From Saussurea involucrata (Eukaryota; Streptophyta; Magnoliopsida; Asterales; Asteraceae), in the NCBI GenBank assembly GCA_033807775.1, contig CM066312.1:28741696-28805695 (forward strand): 64,000 bases of DNA. Reading direction: 5' to 3'. Each line of letters opens with the position of its first letter. Position 1 is the stretch's first letter. Below the pieces are notes generated by a model, which did no database searches, had not been told where the DNA came from, and saw only the letters and a list, made by a program, of their open reading frames with translations. Positions 55,990-64,000 of the stretch are shown piece after piece. The translations under genes were made by a program, and so were the position numbers.

Positions 55990-56807
55990 TCTGTCTTGCA
56001 GAAGCCTCATCTGCAGATCTGGTACCTAGATTCAGGATGTTCCAGGCACATGACAAGCAATAAGGAGCTACTGACTTCATTTAAAAACAAGAAGGGAAGT
56101 GCAGTAACCTTTGGAGGAGATAATGGTGGACAGATTAGATGATATGCTACTTTAATTAATGGTGGTGTTTCAGTTTCTGAGGTTGCTTATGTTGAAGGAT
56201 TAATTCATAATCTTTTCAGTATAAGTCAACTGTGTGATCATGGATTCGATGTCAATTTTAGGAAGAAGTATTGTTCCTTGTTACTTTCCGAGACTGGTCA
56301 AGAACTTTTAAGAGCTGACAGAAAAGGCAATCTATACAAAATGAATTTTAATCCAAACCAAAACTCTACAACAGAAAAATTATGTTTAGTGTCTTTGAAA
56401 AATGAAGATGACTGGCTCTGGCATAAAAGATTTGCCCATTTGAATTTCCAAAATCTTGACAAACTAGTTAAGTTGAACTTAGTGAAAGGTCTGTCTAATC
56501 TTAAATTTGACAAAGACCATCTCTGTTCTGCCTGTGAATTGGGTAAGATGAAAATATCCTCACACAGAACTAAGAGTGATCACAACTGCCTAAGACCTTT
56601 GCATATGCTTCATGTGGATCTCTGTGGTCCAATCTCTGTGCAAAGTCTGTCGGGTAAAAAGTATATTCTTGTGCTTATAGATGAATTTTCTAGATATACT
56701 TGGATTGAGGTCATTAGAGTAAAATCTGATGTCCTAGAAATTCTGATAAATCTGTTGAAAAGGATACAGGTTCTGTTAGGACTAAAAGTTCAAAAGTTGA
56801 GAAGTGA
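55990..56807 (+). pseudogene. pol: Copia E: protease and first part of integrase
   Basis: LQKPHLQIWYLDSGCSRHMT (protease active site DSG). A TGA near 56139-56141 follows, then HNLFSISQLCDHGFDVNF, pre-integrase LWHKRFAHLNF, zinc-finger CSACELGKMK, HMLHVDLCGPI (first catalytic Asp) and KLRS, where element F interrupts exactly before the second catalytic motif SDNGTEFKNA at 62440. Confidence 0.88.
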
Positions 56808-57041
56808 TGTTAGAGCATTATTGTATTCAAGATTTACTTTAAAGTCAATGTACTGTATTAGTTCGTAATGCCTTTATACCTTGTATGTTATGGGTATAAA
56901 TAGGCATGTCTAGTTCTTAGTTAGACATGAATCTAGATCAATAGTAGCATTTGTCATTTACTCTTTCAAGATCAATACATGGATGACTTGAGCACTCTAG
57001 ATTCTCTCTCTACATATCATTGCTAGATTCTGGGTTTTACT
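56808..57041 (+). repeat. 5' LTR of element F
   Basis: 234 bp, TGTTAGAGCATT...GGGTTTTACT. I count five single-base differences from the 3' LTR by eye, including the final base (T instead of A). TATA box GTATAAATAG at about 56894-56903. Confidence 0.92.
56894..56903 (+). promoter_or_regulatory. TATA box in the LTR of element F
   Basis: GTATAAATAG, identical in the 3' LTR near 62287-62296. Confidence 0.65.
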
Positions 57042-57043
57042 CT

Positions 57044-57055
57044 TGGTATCAGAGC
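57044..57055 (+). other. Primer binding site of element F
   Basis: TGGTATCAGAGC, two bases after the 5' LTR; complementary to initiator Met tRNA. Confidence 0.92.
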
Positions 57056-57518
57056 TAAACAGAAAATTCAAGCAGATCAAAGACCAAATTGAAGATTTTT
57101 TACACTGTTCTTGAAGATTTCGGATCCTTAAGAGATTACTGTTCATCGAAGATTTCTGACCCTTCTTCGACTACTATTCATCCAGATTTCATTTTTCCTG
57201 CCATTTTTTTATCTTTTGGATTGAAATTTTACATCACTGTACTCGAAATTCATTCCAGAGCATCTTTAATTCTTGGATTTCTATCAAATTCCACAAAAAT
57301 CACATCGATTTTGATCATTTTTACAAAGTTTGTTCGAAAACCCTATTCTACTATTTTGGATCTTAATTCGATTAAATTGATCGAATTAGGATTTGTGATC
57401 AACTAAGAAAGTGTGTGGATTCAAATTTCGAACAAATCTGTGCAAATTTCATAACAATTGATAAAGAATTGAAAAGGTTATGGCTGAATTAGTGTTTTTC
57501 GAGTTCGAAGTGAAGGTT
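57056..57518 (+). other. Leader of element F
   Basis: AT-rich, no recognisable protein. A 105-codon open frame at 57089-57406 has no family features and is treated as chance. ATTTCGGA-type words start near 57115 and grade into the 31-bp array. Confidence 0.5.
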
Positions 57519-57770
57519 TCGGATTGTTCTTGATGGTTTCGGATCATTCATAAGGATTTCGGAGCATTCAAGCTTCGTTTCGGACCCTTCATTGTTTACT
57601 ATTCATCATGGTTTCGAACCCTTAAGGAACCGAAACCAAGGATTTCGAACCCTTAAGGAACCGAAACCAAGGATTTCGAACCCTTAAGGATACGAAACCA
57701 AGGATTTCGAACCCTTCTTGGTCCGAATCCATTGATTTCGAATCCTTCTTGATCCGAATTCGTGTTGAGA
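57519..57770 (+). repeat. 31-bp tandem array, 5' side of element F
   Basis: Regular copies begin at 57612, 57643, 57674, 57705 and 57736, with core TTTCGAACCCTT and CCGAAACCA/CCGAATCC. Looser copies extend left to about 57519. The same motif and period recur at 61575-61975 near the other end of F. Confidence 0.9.
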
Positions 57771-57899
57771 AAAATTTTTATTCCGAAATTTTTTCTATAG
57801 TGTTTTTCATACACTTTAAGAGCTTTTCAAGAAAAAAAATTTATATAATTTTTTTTTCAATAGTGTCTAATATTATACACTTTCTGCTTGATTTTCTAA

Positions 57900-59506
57900 A
57901 AGATCAACATCTAGCAATTCCAAAGAAAGAAATGGCTTTGAAGCAAAATATTATAACATAAATACCTCCAACTCCACAAGTTGTTGTTAAGCCAAATAAT
58001 GAAATTTTGCAACAAGTTCTTATAACAGAAATACCTTCAACACCACAAATTTTTGTTAATTCTAATAATAAAAGTTTGAAGCAAACTATTGTTAAATCCA
58101 GTGGTGAAGGTTTGAAGCAAAATTTTGTTAAACCTAATATACTTCAAATTCTTCATTTCCTATTTTAAATAAAGCATTGGAGGAAGAAAATGTTGATCTA
58201 AAGAGACAAATTTTAGACATTTCTTCTTCAAATGCTAAACTTACTAAAAGAATTACTGACCTTGAAGTATATGTTGCAGGTCTTGAAACAAAGAAAAACA
58301 ACTCAAGTCTGCACAATCAAATCAAGAAACTTCAAGAGAAAGTAACAACTCTTCAAAGTGAAAATGCTGATATGAAGAGTAGAGAAATCGAGAGAGAGAA
58401 GGGGAACTCATACCTGCAAGATCAAATAAAAAGAGTTCAAGAGAAAAGAACAACGTTGGAAAGTGAAAACGTTGAATTGAAGAAGAAGCTTTCTGAACGA
58501 ACGAAAATCTTATTTTTAGAAAAAGACAAGCTCGAAAAAGAAAGAGCTAAATTTGAAACTGAACGAAAATCTTTTGATATTAAAAGTTCTGAACTAGAAA
58601 AGATCTTGGAAAAGGAAAGGAAAGATTTCACGGAAAAGAAAAATCTCTTTGAAAAGGAAAGTAAAACCCTTAAAAAGAAAATTTTGAAATTTTCAAAGAG
58701 ATTACTGATAAAAGAAAGTTTTTGGAAAAAGATTTTGAATCGGAACGCTAATATTTTGAAGATGCGATTCTTAATCTTACCAAAAGATTATCTGGTTTAT
58801 CAGCTGACATTATGAAGGATCAGTTGATCAAATCTGATCTCCAAAAGAAATTTGATCTAATTTCTAAAGAGAAAAATCTTTTGATAAACAAAGTCAAAGA
58901 ACTCGAAGACGTCATTTTTAAATTTGATGTCTCAAAGCAGGCCAGTCATGATACTATCTTTCAGACTCCATTTTTATTTCAAATGATTCTGAATGCTCTT
59001 TTAAAACTGCTTCAAGTTCAAGTTTTAAAAACATTCCTTCTAAACAATTTAATAGATCAACTGATTTCTCAAAAGATCAGATTCGTTCAACAAATCTCTT
59101 CTATAATCATTTGCTTGATAAATCGGATAAGGATTCAAATGTGCCTAAAGTTAATACCTCCAAACCTGAAGAAGTTCTAGTCTTCAAAAAGGTGAAGATG
59201 GAATGGAGAGTCAAAGGCACAACAGTTCCGAAGAAAGAAGTTCCAAAATCATCTATATCCACACCAAAAGCAAAGAGGAACAATGCTCCGAAAGGTAAAT
59301 CTTCTGTTCCACCTAATCTTGTTTATTCCACAAATCATCTAATTAGGTTGGCACATAAGAAAATTTGTTGTTCCTACTGTGGTTCAAATGACTTTGTGCA
59401 TAAAGATTATACTTCTTATTGGTATGGTACTTACAGTATTCCTTTTAAGAAATCTACACCTAACACACTAGGACCCAAGTGCCGTTGGGTACCAAAATCT
59501 GCTTAA
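57900..59506 (+). pseudogene. gag: Element F: gag-extension-like coiled coil and gag end
   Basis: No ATG-led complete frame. The piece 58177-58815 is almost pure coiled coil (LKRQILDISSSNAKLTKRIT, IKKLQEKVTTLQSENADMKS, LEKERAKFETERKSFDIKSS). After a frame change come FDLISKEKNLLINKVKELED and, at 59111-59506, a Lys/Ser-rich tail ending LAHKKICCSYCGSNDFVHK, TPNTLGPKCRWVPKSA and TAA. The capsid region and zinc knuckle seen in A, B, C and E are absent. CSYCGSNDFVHKDY resembles a degenerate knuckle. The region corresponds to the spacer of the full elements, so F kept this part and lost capsid and pol. Confidence 0.75.
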
Positions 59507-59600
59507 TCTGTTTTGCAGGTTCTTCATGTGTTGTGCTGATTTGGATGTATATATACCACACACATGACTGAAAACAGAAGAGAAGCGGTGATTTTTTTGA
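59507..59600 (+). pseudogene. Element F: acceptor-like TTGCAG and protease remnant
   Basis: TAATCTGTTTTGCAGG follows the gag end, as in C and E. The next 60 bases still align with protease: FGCIYTTHMTENRREA against DSGCSRHMTSNKELL, but the catalytic Asp-Ser is gone. No pol follows. Confidence 0.6.
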
Positions 59601-59632
59601 AGAATGTATGTACCATTAAGGGGGAGCAAAGA

Positions 59633-59850
59633 TGGTTTCTAAACACATCAGTTTAGAACTCGGATTTCAACGTCTTTGGTTTCTGAATACCTCAGTTCAG
59701 GACCCGTTCTTCAACGTTGTTGGCTTTTGAACATATCAGTTCAAAACCCGTGCTTCAACGACTATGGCTTCTGAACAATTCAGTTTAGGACCCGTACATC
59801 AAAGACTAAGACTTCTAAACAAATCAGTTTAGAACTCATACTTCTCAGGT
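59633..59850 (+). repeat. 44-bp tandem array in element F, five copies
   Basis: Copies start at about 59633, 59676, 59721, 59765 and 59809. Core: GGCTTCTGAACA-TTCAGTT-AGGACCCGT-CTTCAACG. CTGAA...TTCAG within each copy can pair as a short hairpin. Confidence 0.85.
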
Positions 59851-60292
59851 GATATCCTTAACTGTCACGTCTCTTTGTTTCAAGGAACAAGTGGTGAAAG
59901 GTAACATTGCATTATGTTTTATTTCTACTGCTTTGAATGTTTGAATCTTTACAAATTTAATTCATTGAGATGAAATTTTTCAATTTTCATTCAATGAATG
60001 AAATGTGTGTCAAGGATGATTTTACAAGTGTTTTTGTTTTATCTGAGTTATATTTGTTTCATCTTTCACTTCTGAAATAAATCGAAAGGTCAGCAAAACA
60101 TGAATGAAATTATGTTGAATGCTCAAAATTATGGAATTCTACACTTATATAGAATATAATGCTCAAAAAGCCTATTTTTCAAAATGATGGATGGAAACGA
60201 AAATATGGGGGAAGCATTATGTTTTTAGAACCAAGTGATTGTGATGCATCAAATAAACAAATAAAAATCATTTAGTTTGAAAGTTTGTACCT

Positions 60293-60560
60293 GTGGCCTT
60301 TCTGGTTTGGGAGAGTAAGTCCTAAGGGGTGCTAGACACCTAGTCGCTAAGATCAACTGGTCTGGGATTGGCTGACCCAAATCCTGCGATAGAACCTGAT
60401 AGAACGCCATGTTCTACTGGTACAAATGAGTTTAAGATATGTCGATGTGGCCTTCTGGTTTGGGAAATTAAGTTCTAAGGGGTGCTCGACACCTAGCACC
60501 TAAGGCCAACTGGTCTGGGATCTGCTAACCCAAATCCTGCTATAGAACTAGATAGAAAGT
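60293..60560 (+). repeat. Direct repeat pair (about 110 bp each) in element F
   Basis: GTGGCC-TTCTGGTTTGGGA at 60293 and again at 60447, each followed by AAGGGGTGCT-GACACCTAG, CAACTGGTCTGGGAT and ACCCAAATCCTGC-ATAGAAC. Offset about 154 bp. No coding sense. Confidence 0.85.
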
Positions 60561-60602
60561 AATGTTTAACGGTGTATCTTATTCTTACTAAACTTTTTGA
60601 TT

Positions 60603-60748
60603 AAAAGATGCCAATGAGCACAATATCAAAAGATGCCAATGAGCACAAAATCAAAAGATGCCAATGTGCACAAAATTAAAAGATGCCAATGAGCACAAAA
60701 TCAAAAGATGCCAATGTGCACAAAATCAAAAGATGCCAATGAGCACAC
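60603..60748 (+). repeat. 25-bp tandem array in element F, six copies
   Basis: AAAAGATGCCAATGAGCACA plus AAATC, starting at 60603, 60628, 60653, 60678, 60703 and 60728. G/T alternates at one site (GAGCACA or GTGCACA). No spacer sequences lie between copies. Confidence 0.93.
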
Positions 60749-60749
60749 A

Positions 60750-61560
60750 TCTCTTGAAACATGGGGAAAATACAAAGTCGCGATAAACCTGTAAATTTGT
60801 GAAAATCCTGATTTTGGACAAATAATGTGAGTAGACCAAAGTATTCTTATATGTTTTAGAATTGCATATGCTTGAAGCTAATCATATTTCGCATGCTAGC
60901 ACACCAAATAGATTTAATAAAGGGGTTGAAACTGAACATTTTTAACTTGATATACAATGATGTCTTGTATTTGAATCCAAACACATGCATTTGATTTCAT
61001 TTGATTGAAAAATCTGTTGAATTTCATTAAGTTGATTTCCTTTGTAAAGTTTTCAAATGATCAATGTTAGCAGTTATAAAATATAGTTCAATGAATTTTA
61101 TTTTCCTTGTATAAATGTTTTCATTAAAGAACTGTACTTGAAATGAATATTTTTAATGAAGTATATGCATACTTTCAGTGGATGAAAACAAATTGCTCCA
61201 GAATTCTTATTTTGAGGGGGAGCAAGGTTATTCATTAAGGAGGAGATTGTTAGTAATACTCAGAGACGCGACTGAAATTGAAAAAGGTTTTTGATGATCA
61301 TGATGCTCACATTCATCAAAAAAGGGGGAGAAATGTTTAATTCAATTTCATGTCGAAGACAATTCAAGGTCAAAGAGATGAAGATAGTTTTGAAGAAGAT
61401 TGACTTTACATTGTGAAAGACAAAGATGTTTTCGAATCACTCATATATGGATTTGGATTGCTCAAAGTTGAAGTTTTCGGATCATGTGAAGTCTGAAATG
61501 TTGCTGAATTTGGTTATCTTAGTTCTGAGCGTTTCGGAATGTGCTTACACCTAAAAGTTC
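60750..61560 (+). other. AT-rich noncoding part of element F
   Basis: No gene is seen. It contains two polypurine tracts, TTGAGGGGGAGCAAGG (about 61211-61226) and AAAAGGGGGAGAAATG (about 61320-61335), well before the one that adjoins the 3' LTR. Confidence 0.6.
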
Positions 61561-61574
61561 AACAATATAGATGA

Positions 61575-61975
61575 TTTCGCATCCTTCTATCCTTCTAATT
61601 CAAATTAGTATGGTTTCGCACTTGCCTTGGTACGAATCCTCATGGTTTCGTATCCTTATTGATACGACTTCCATGGTTTTGGACCCAACTTGATTCGACT
61701 TCCGTTGGTTTCGTACTTGCCTTGATCCGGATTCCTTGATTTCGCACTCTACATGATTCGAATCCCATGGTTTCGGACCCTTATTGATTCCAATCCCATG
61801 GTTTCGAACCCTTCTACATCCGGATTCCATGGTTTTGTATCCAACTTAATACGAAACGGATGGTTTCGCACCCTCTTGCATCCGAATCATTATGGTTTCG
61901 CATCCTTCTTACATCCGAATCCTTATGGTTTCAAATCTGCCTACATCAAAATTGATGGTTTCGAATCCTTTTAAT
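61575..61975 (+). repeat. 31-bp tandem array, 3' side of element F
   Basis: About 13 copies with core ATGGTTTCGCACCCTT and GATNCGAATCC. Measured starts include 61614, 61646, 61677, 61709, 61740, 61771, 61802 and 61833. It has the same motif, period and orientation as the array at 57519-57770. Confidence 0.92.
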
Positions 61976-62187
61976 ATGAGAAAATTAATATGAGAAAATT
62001 AATATGAGAACTAAGGTTCTTGCATCAAGAAGGATACAAGAAGTTACTGTTTGTCAAAGTCTGATAAAGCTATAAAGATCTGATTTTCATGAACAAGACT
62101 TGAAGATGGTTTGATAGAGTGTTTGTTGGAGAAGATTGACTTTACAAAGAGCTGAAGACTGCTGTCATAATTTTTAAATCTTGAATC

Positions 62188-62200
62188 CAAAGGGGGAGAT
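62188..62200 (+). other. Polypurine tract of element F
   Basis: CAAAGGGGGAGAT immediately before TGTTAGAGC of the 3' LTR. Confidence 0.88.
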
Positions 62201-62434
62201 TGTTAGAGCATTATTGAATTCAAGATTTACTGTAAAGTCAATGTACTGTATTAGTTCGTAATGCCTTTATACCTTGTATGTTATGGGTATAAATAGGCAT
62301 GTCTAGTTCTTAGTTAGACATGAATCTAGATCAATAATAGCATTTGTCATTTACTCTTTCAAGATCAATACATGGATGACTTGAGCACTCTAGATTCTCT
62401 CTCTACATATCATTGCTAGATTATGGGTTTTACA
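62201..62434 (+). repeat. 3' LTR of element F
   Basis: 234 bp, TGTTAGAGCATT...GGGTTTTACA, followed by AGTGA at 62435-62439. Confidence 0.93.
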
Positions 62435-62439
62435 AGTGA

Positions 62440-63322
62440 TAATGGGACAGAGTTTAAGAATGCCAGAATAGATGCCTATCTTTCAGAAGAAGGAATCTCC
62501 CAGAACTTCTCAGCTGCCATAACTCCACAACAGAATGGTGTGGTGGAGAGAAAGAACAGAACTCTGGTAGAAGCCGCCAGAACCATGTTGGCTGGTTCTA
62601 TCCTTTCCATCAACTTCTGGGTAGAGGCAGTCTCTACAGCTTGTTTTACCCAAAGCAAAGCTGTAATAGTGAAAAGATTTAAGAAGACTCCCTATGAACT
62701 CATCAACAACAGAAGGCCAAACGTGAAATATTTTCATATTTTTGGCTGTAAGTGTTACATCTTGAATGACAGAGAACAATTGGGTAAATTCGACAAGAAG
62801 GCGGATGAAGGAATCTTTATTGGTTATTCCTTAACCTCTAAAGCCTACAGAGTCTACAATACCAGAACCCGTGTCATTCAAAAAATCATAAATGTGTCCT
62901 TTGATGAAAGTACATCAAGTTCCTCTGATCGCAAATGAACAGAGGGGACACAGACAGAATAGAAGAAGCCAAGTTTTTCAAAATCAAGGGAAGAAGACAT
63001 CAATCTTATGTTCAATGATTTCTTCAATGACGATGATGATTCCTCTGTCAACATCAACAGAGGCAATCAAGCTCAGAACTCAACAGAACAAAATCTGTCA
63101 GGTACAACTCTTACTGGTCCCTACAATTCTTCACCATCTACTTCTCTATCTACAGGTGTTATACAGAGAAATGAGGAATCACAAGCAAATGTAAGAGAAC
63201 CTGAACAAGAGCCATCATCACCTCTGCTGACCAACATTGGCAGAGATTCCCTGTTTTAAAGCTCACCGTCGCAGAGCCCTGTTGGCAACTCACAGAGAAA
63301 TGATGCCACTCTCCAGAGTTGT
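62440..63322 (+). pseudogene. pol: Copia E: rest of integrase and linker to RT
   Basis: Resumes at DNGTEFKNARIDAYLSEEGI (second catalytic Asp), TPQQNGVVERKNRTLVEAAR (catalytic Glu), then HIFGCKCYILNDREQLGKFD and ADEGIFIGYSLTSKAYRVYN. A TGA at 62936-62938 ends the open frame. A Ser/Gln/Asn-rich linker (FNDFFNDDDDSSVNINRGNQ) follows in another frame, with stops. Joined across F it corresponds to C at 41150-40230. Confidence 0.88.
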
Positions 63323-64000
63323 ATGCCACCGAGCCCTGGTGCCAATCCACAGAGCTCTGATGCTGAAGATCGTCTTTTCCCATCAGAAGCACAAACCCCT
63401 CCTGTTGTCCATGCTCCCATGACAAGATGGACAAAGGATCATCCCCATCATTTAATAATTGGTGCTGCTGAAGATGGTGTGAAGACAAGATCGGCCACAA
63501 TCAATGAAGCTTTCTTTGTCAACTTTCTAAGCATGATTGAGCCAAAGAAAATTTATGAATCCCTTGAAGACCCAAACTGGATCGAAGCTATGCAAGAGGA
63601 GCTTCTGGAGTTTGAAAGAAACAAAGTTAGGTCCTTGGTTCCACTTCCTCAAAATAAATCTGCCATTGGAACCAAGTGGGGGTTTAGAAATAAGAAGGAT
63701 GAAGATGGGATTATCATCAGAAACAAAGTCCGTCTGGTTGCAAAGGGATATTGCCAAGAATAAGGTATCCATTATGACGAAACCTTTGCACCTGTGGCTA
63801 GGCTAGAAGCAATCAGAATCTTCTTAGCCTACGCTGCTCACAAGGGTTTTAAGGTCTATCAGATGGATGTGAAATCAGCCTTTCTAAATGGCAAGCTATA
63901 AGAGGAAGTTTATGTCCAGCAACCACCTGGTTTTGAAAGTCCAGAGTTTCCAGACCATGTTTACAAACTAGATAAAGCTCTGTACGGCCTTAAGCAACCT
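63323..64000 (+). pseudogene. pol: Copia E: reverse transcriptase (start; cut by window end)
   Basis: TRWTKDHPHHLIIGAAEDGV and TRSATINEAFFVNFLSMIEP lead to NWIEAMQEELLEFERNKV and IGTKWGFRNKKDEDGIIIRN, the first RT blocks of Ty1/copia. TAA near 63761-63763 (CQE, stop), then VYQMDVKSAFLNGKL, TAA near 63899-63901, EEVYVQQPPGFESPEF and LDKALYGLKQP at the window end. The catalytic YVDD would come next, outside the window. Confidence 0.88.

Larger units (their letters stand above)
56808..62434 (+). mobile_element. Element F: pol-less copia derivative with 234-bp LTRs
   Basis: Flanked by AGTGA at 56803-56807 and 62435-62439, inside the integrase of E. LTRs are 56808-57041 and 62201-62434; a primer site TGGTATCAGAGC lies at 57044-57055 and polypurine tract CAAAGGGGGAGAT at 62188-62200. 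The internal 5.1 kb encodes only a gag-extension-like coiled coil and the gag end; protease is a decayed remnant, and integrase, RT and RNase H are absent. Tandem arrays fill both ends. It would depend on enzymes of a related element. Confidence 0.9.
51777..64000 (+). mobile_element. Copia element E (C family), truncated by the window end
   Basis: Plus strand. LTR, primer site, gag, spacer, protease and start of integrase to 56807, then element F, then the rest of integrase (62440 onward) and RT to the window end. It is inserted in ORF3 of element D; the left flank is GGATC. It matches C in LTR, gag, spacer and pol. Confidence 0.92.

Noticed and set aside
57089..57406. 105-codon hydrophobic frame in the F leader
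   Set aside because: AT-rich chance frame with no counterpart in relatives; sits in untranslated leader.
60603..60748. CRISPR-like regular repeats
   Set aside because: Copies are directly adjacent with no unique spacers, inside a plant retroelement: an ordinary tandem array.

Overview
This is plant nuclear DNA built almost entirely of nested retrotransposons. I found no host protein gene, tRNA, rRNA or CRISPR array. The element types (Ty1/copia elements with a long coiled-coil gag extension and an extra 3' ORF, a Tekay/Del-like Ty3/gypsy chromovirus with a chromodomain, a plant LINE, and initiator-Met-tRNA primer sites) point to a eudicot. An aster-family genome is my impression only. Coding frames are broken by nonsense codons and frameshifts, so this is silenced, decaying repeat DNA. 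|| Left half. A minus-strand copia element (element C) runs from 35870 to 49849, with a further piece at 20187-20537. It is interrupted by a LINE (37551-39933), two solo LTRs with exact 5-bp duplications (44543-46126 CATAC; 47276-49371 GTATT), a second copia element B (20538-35869, TATCT), and most simply also copia element A (LTR at 19660-20186). Element A is itself split by chromovirus G (2267-17652, TTTAG) and by another long LTR (1-1540) that leaves the window. || Chromovirus G is the most unusual object. It is about 15.4 kb; without its internal duplications it would be about 8.1 kb. Its RT-RNase H-integrase-start segment is present twice. A 1,841-bp unit (integrase core, chromodomain and the first 602 bp of an LTR) then repeats four times in exact register before the complete 3' LTR. 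|| Element B carries, 3' of pol, a long third ORF (about 3.5 kb) in the place where Sirevirus-type elements carry an env-like gene. The end of this ORF, the 3' LTR and about 83 bp of flanking DNA are tandemly duplicated (2,460-bp unit). || Right half. A minus-strand fragment of a pol-less copia derivative (49850-50101) is the target of both C and a B-type element D (50102-51776). D is interrupted by E (51777 to window end, plus strand, same family as C). The integrase of E is interrupted by F (56808-62434, duplication AGTGA), a pol-less element with 234-bp LTRs and four kinds of tandem array. || Shared design. Copia elements B, C, E and F all have a coiled-coil spacer after the gag region, a stop codon just before pol followed by a splice-acceptor-like TTGCAG, and several AGGGGGAG tracts 3' of the coding region. 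The LTRs of each family carry their own repeated short palindrome.
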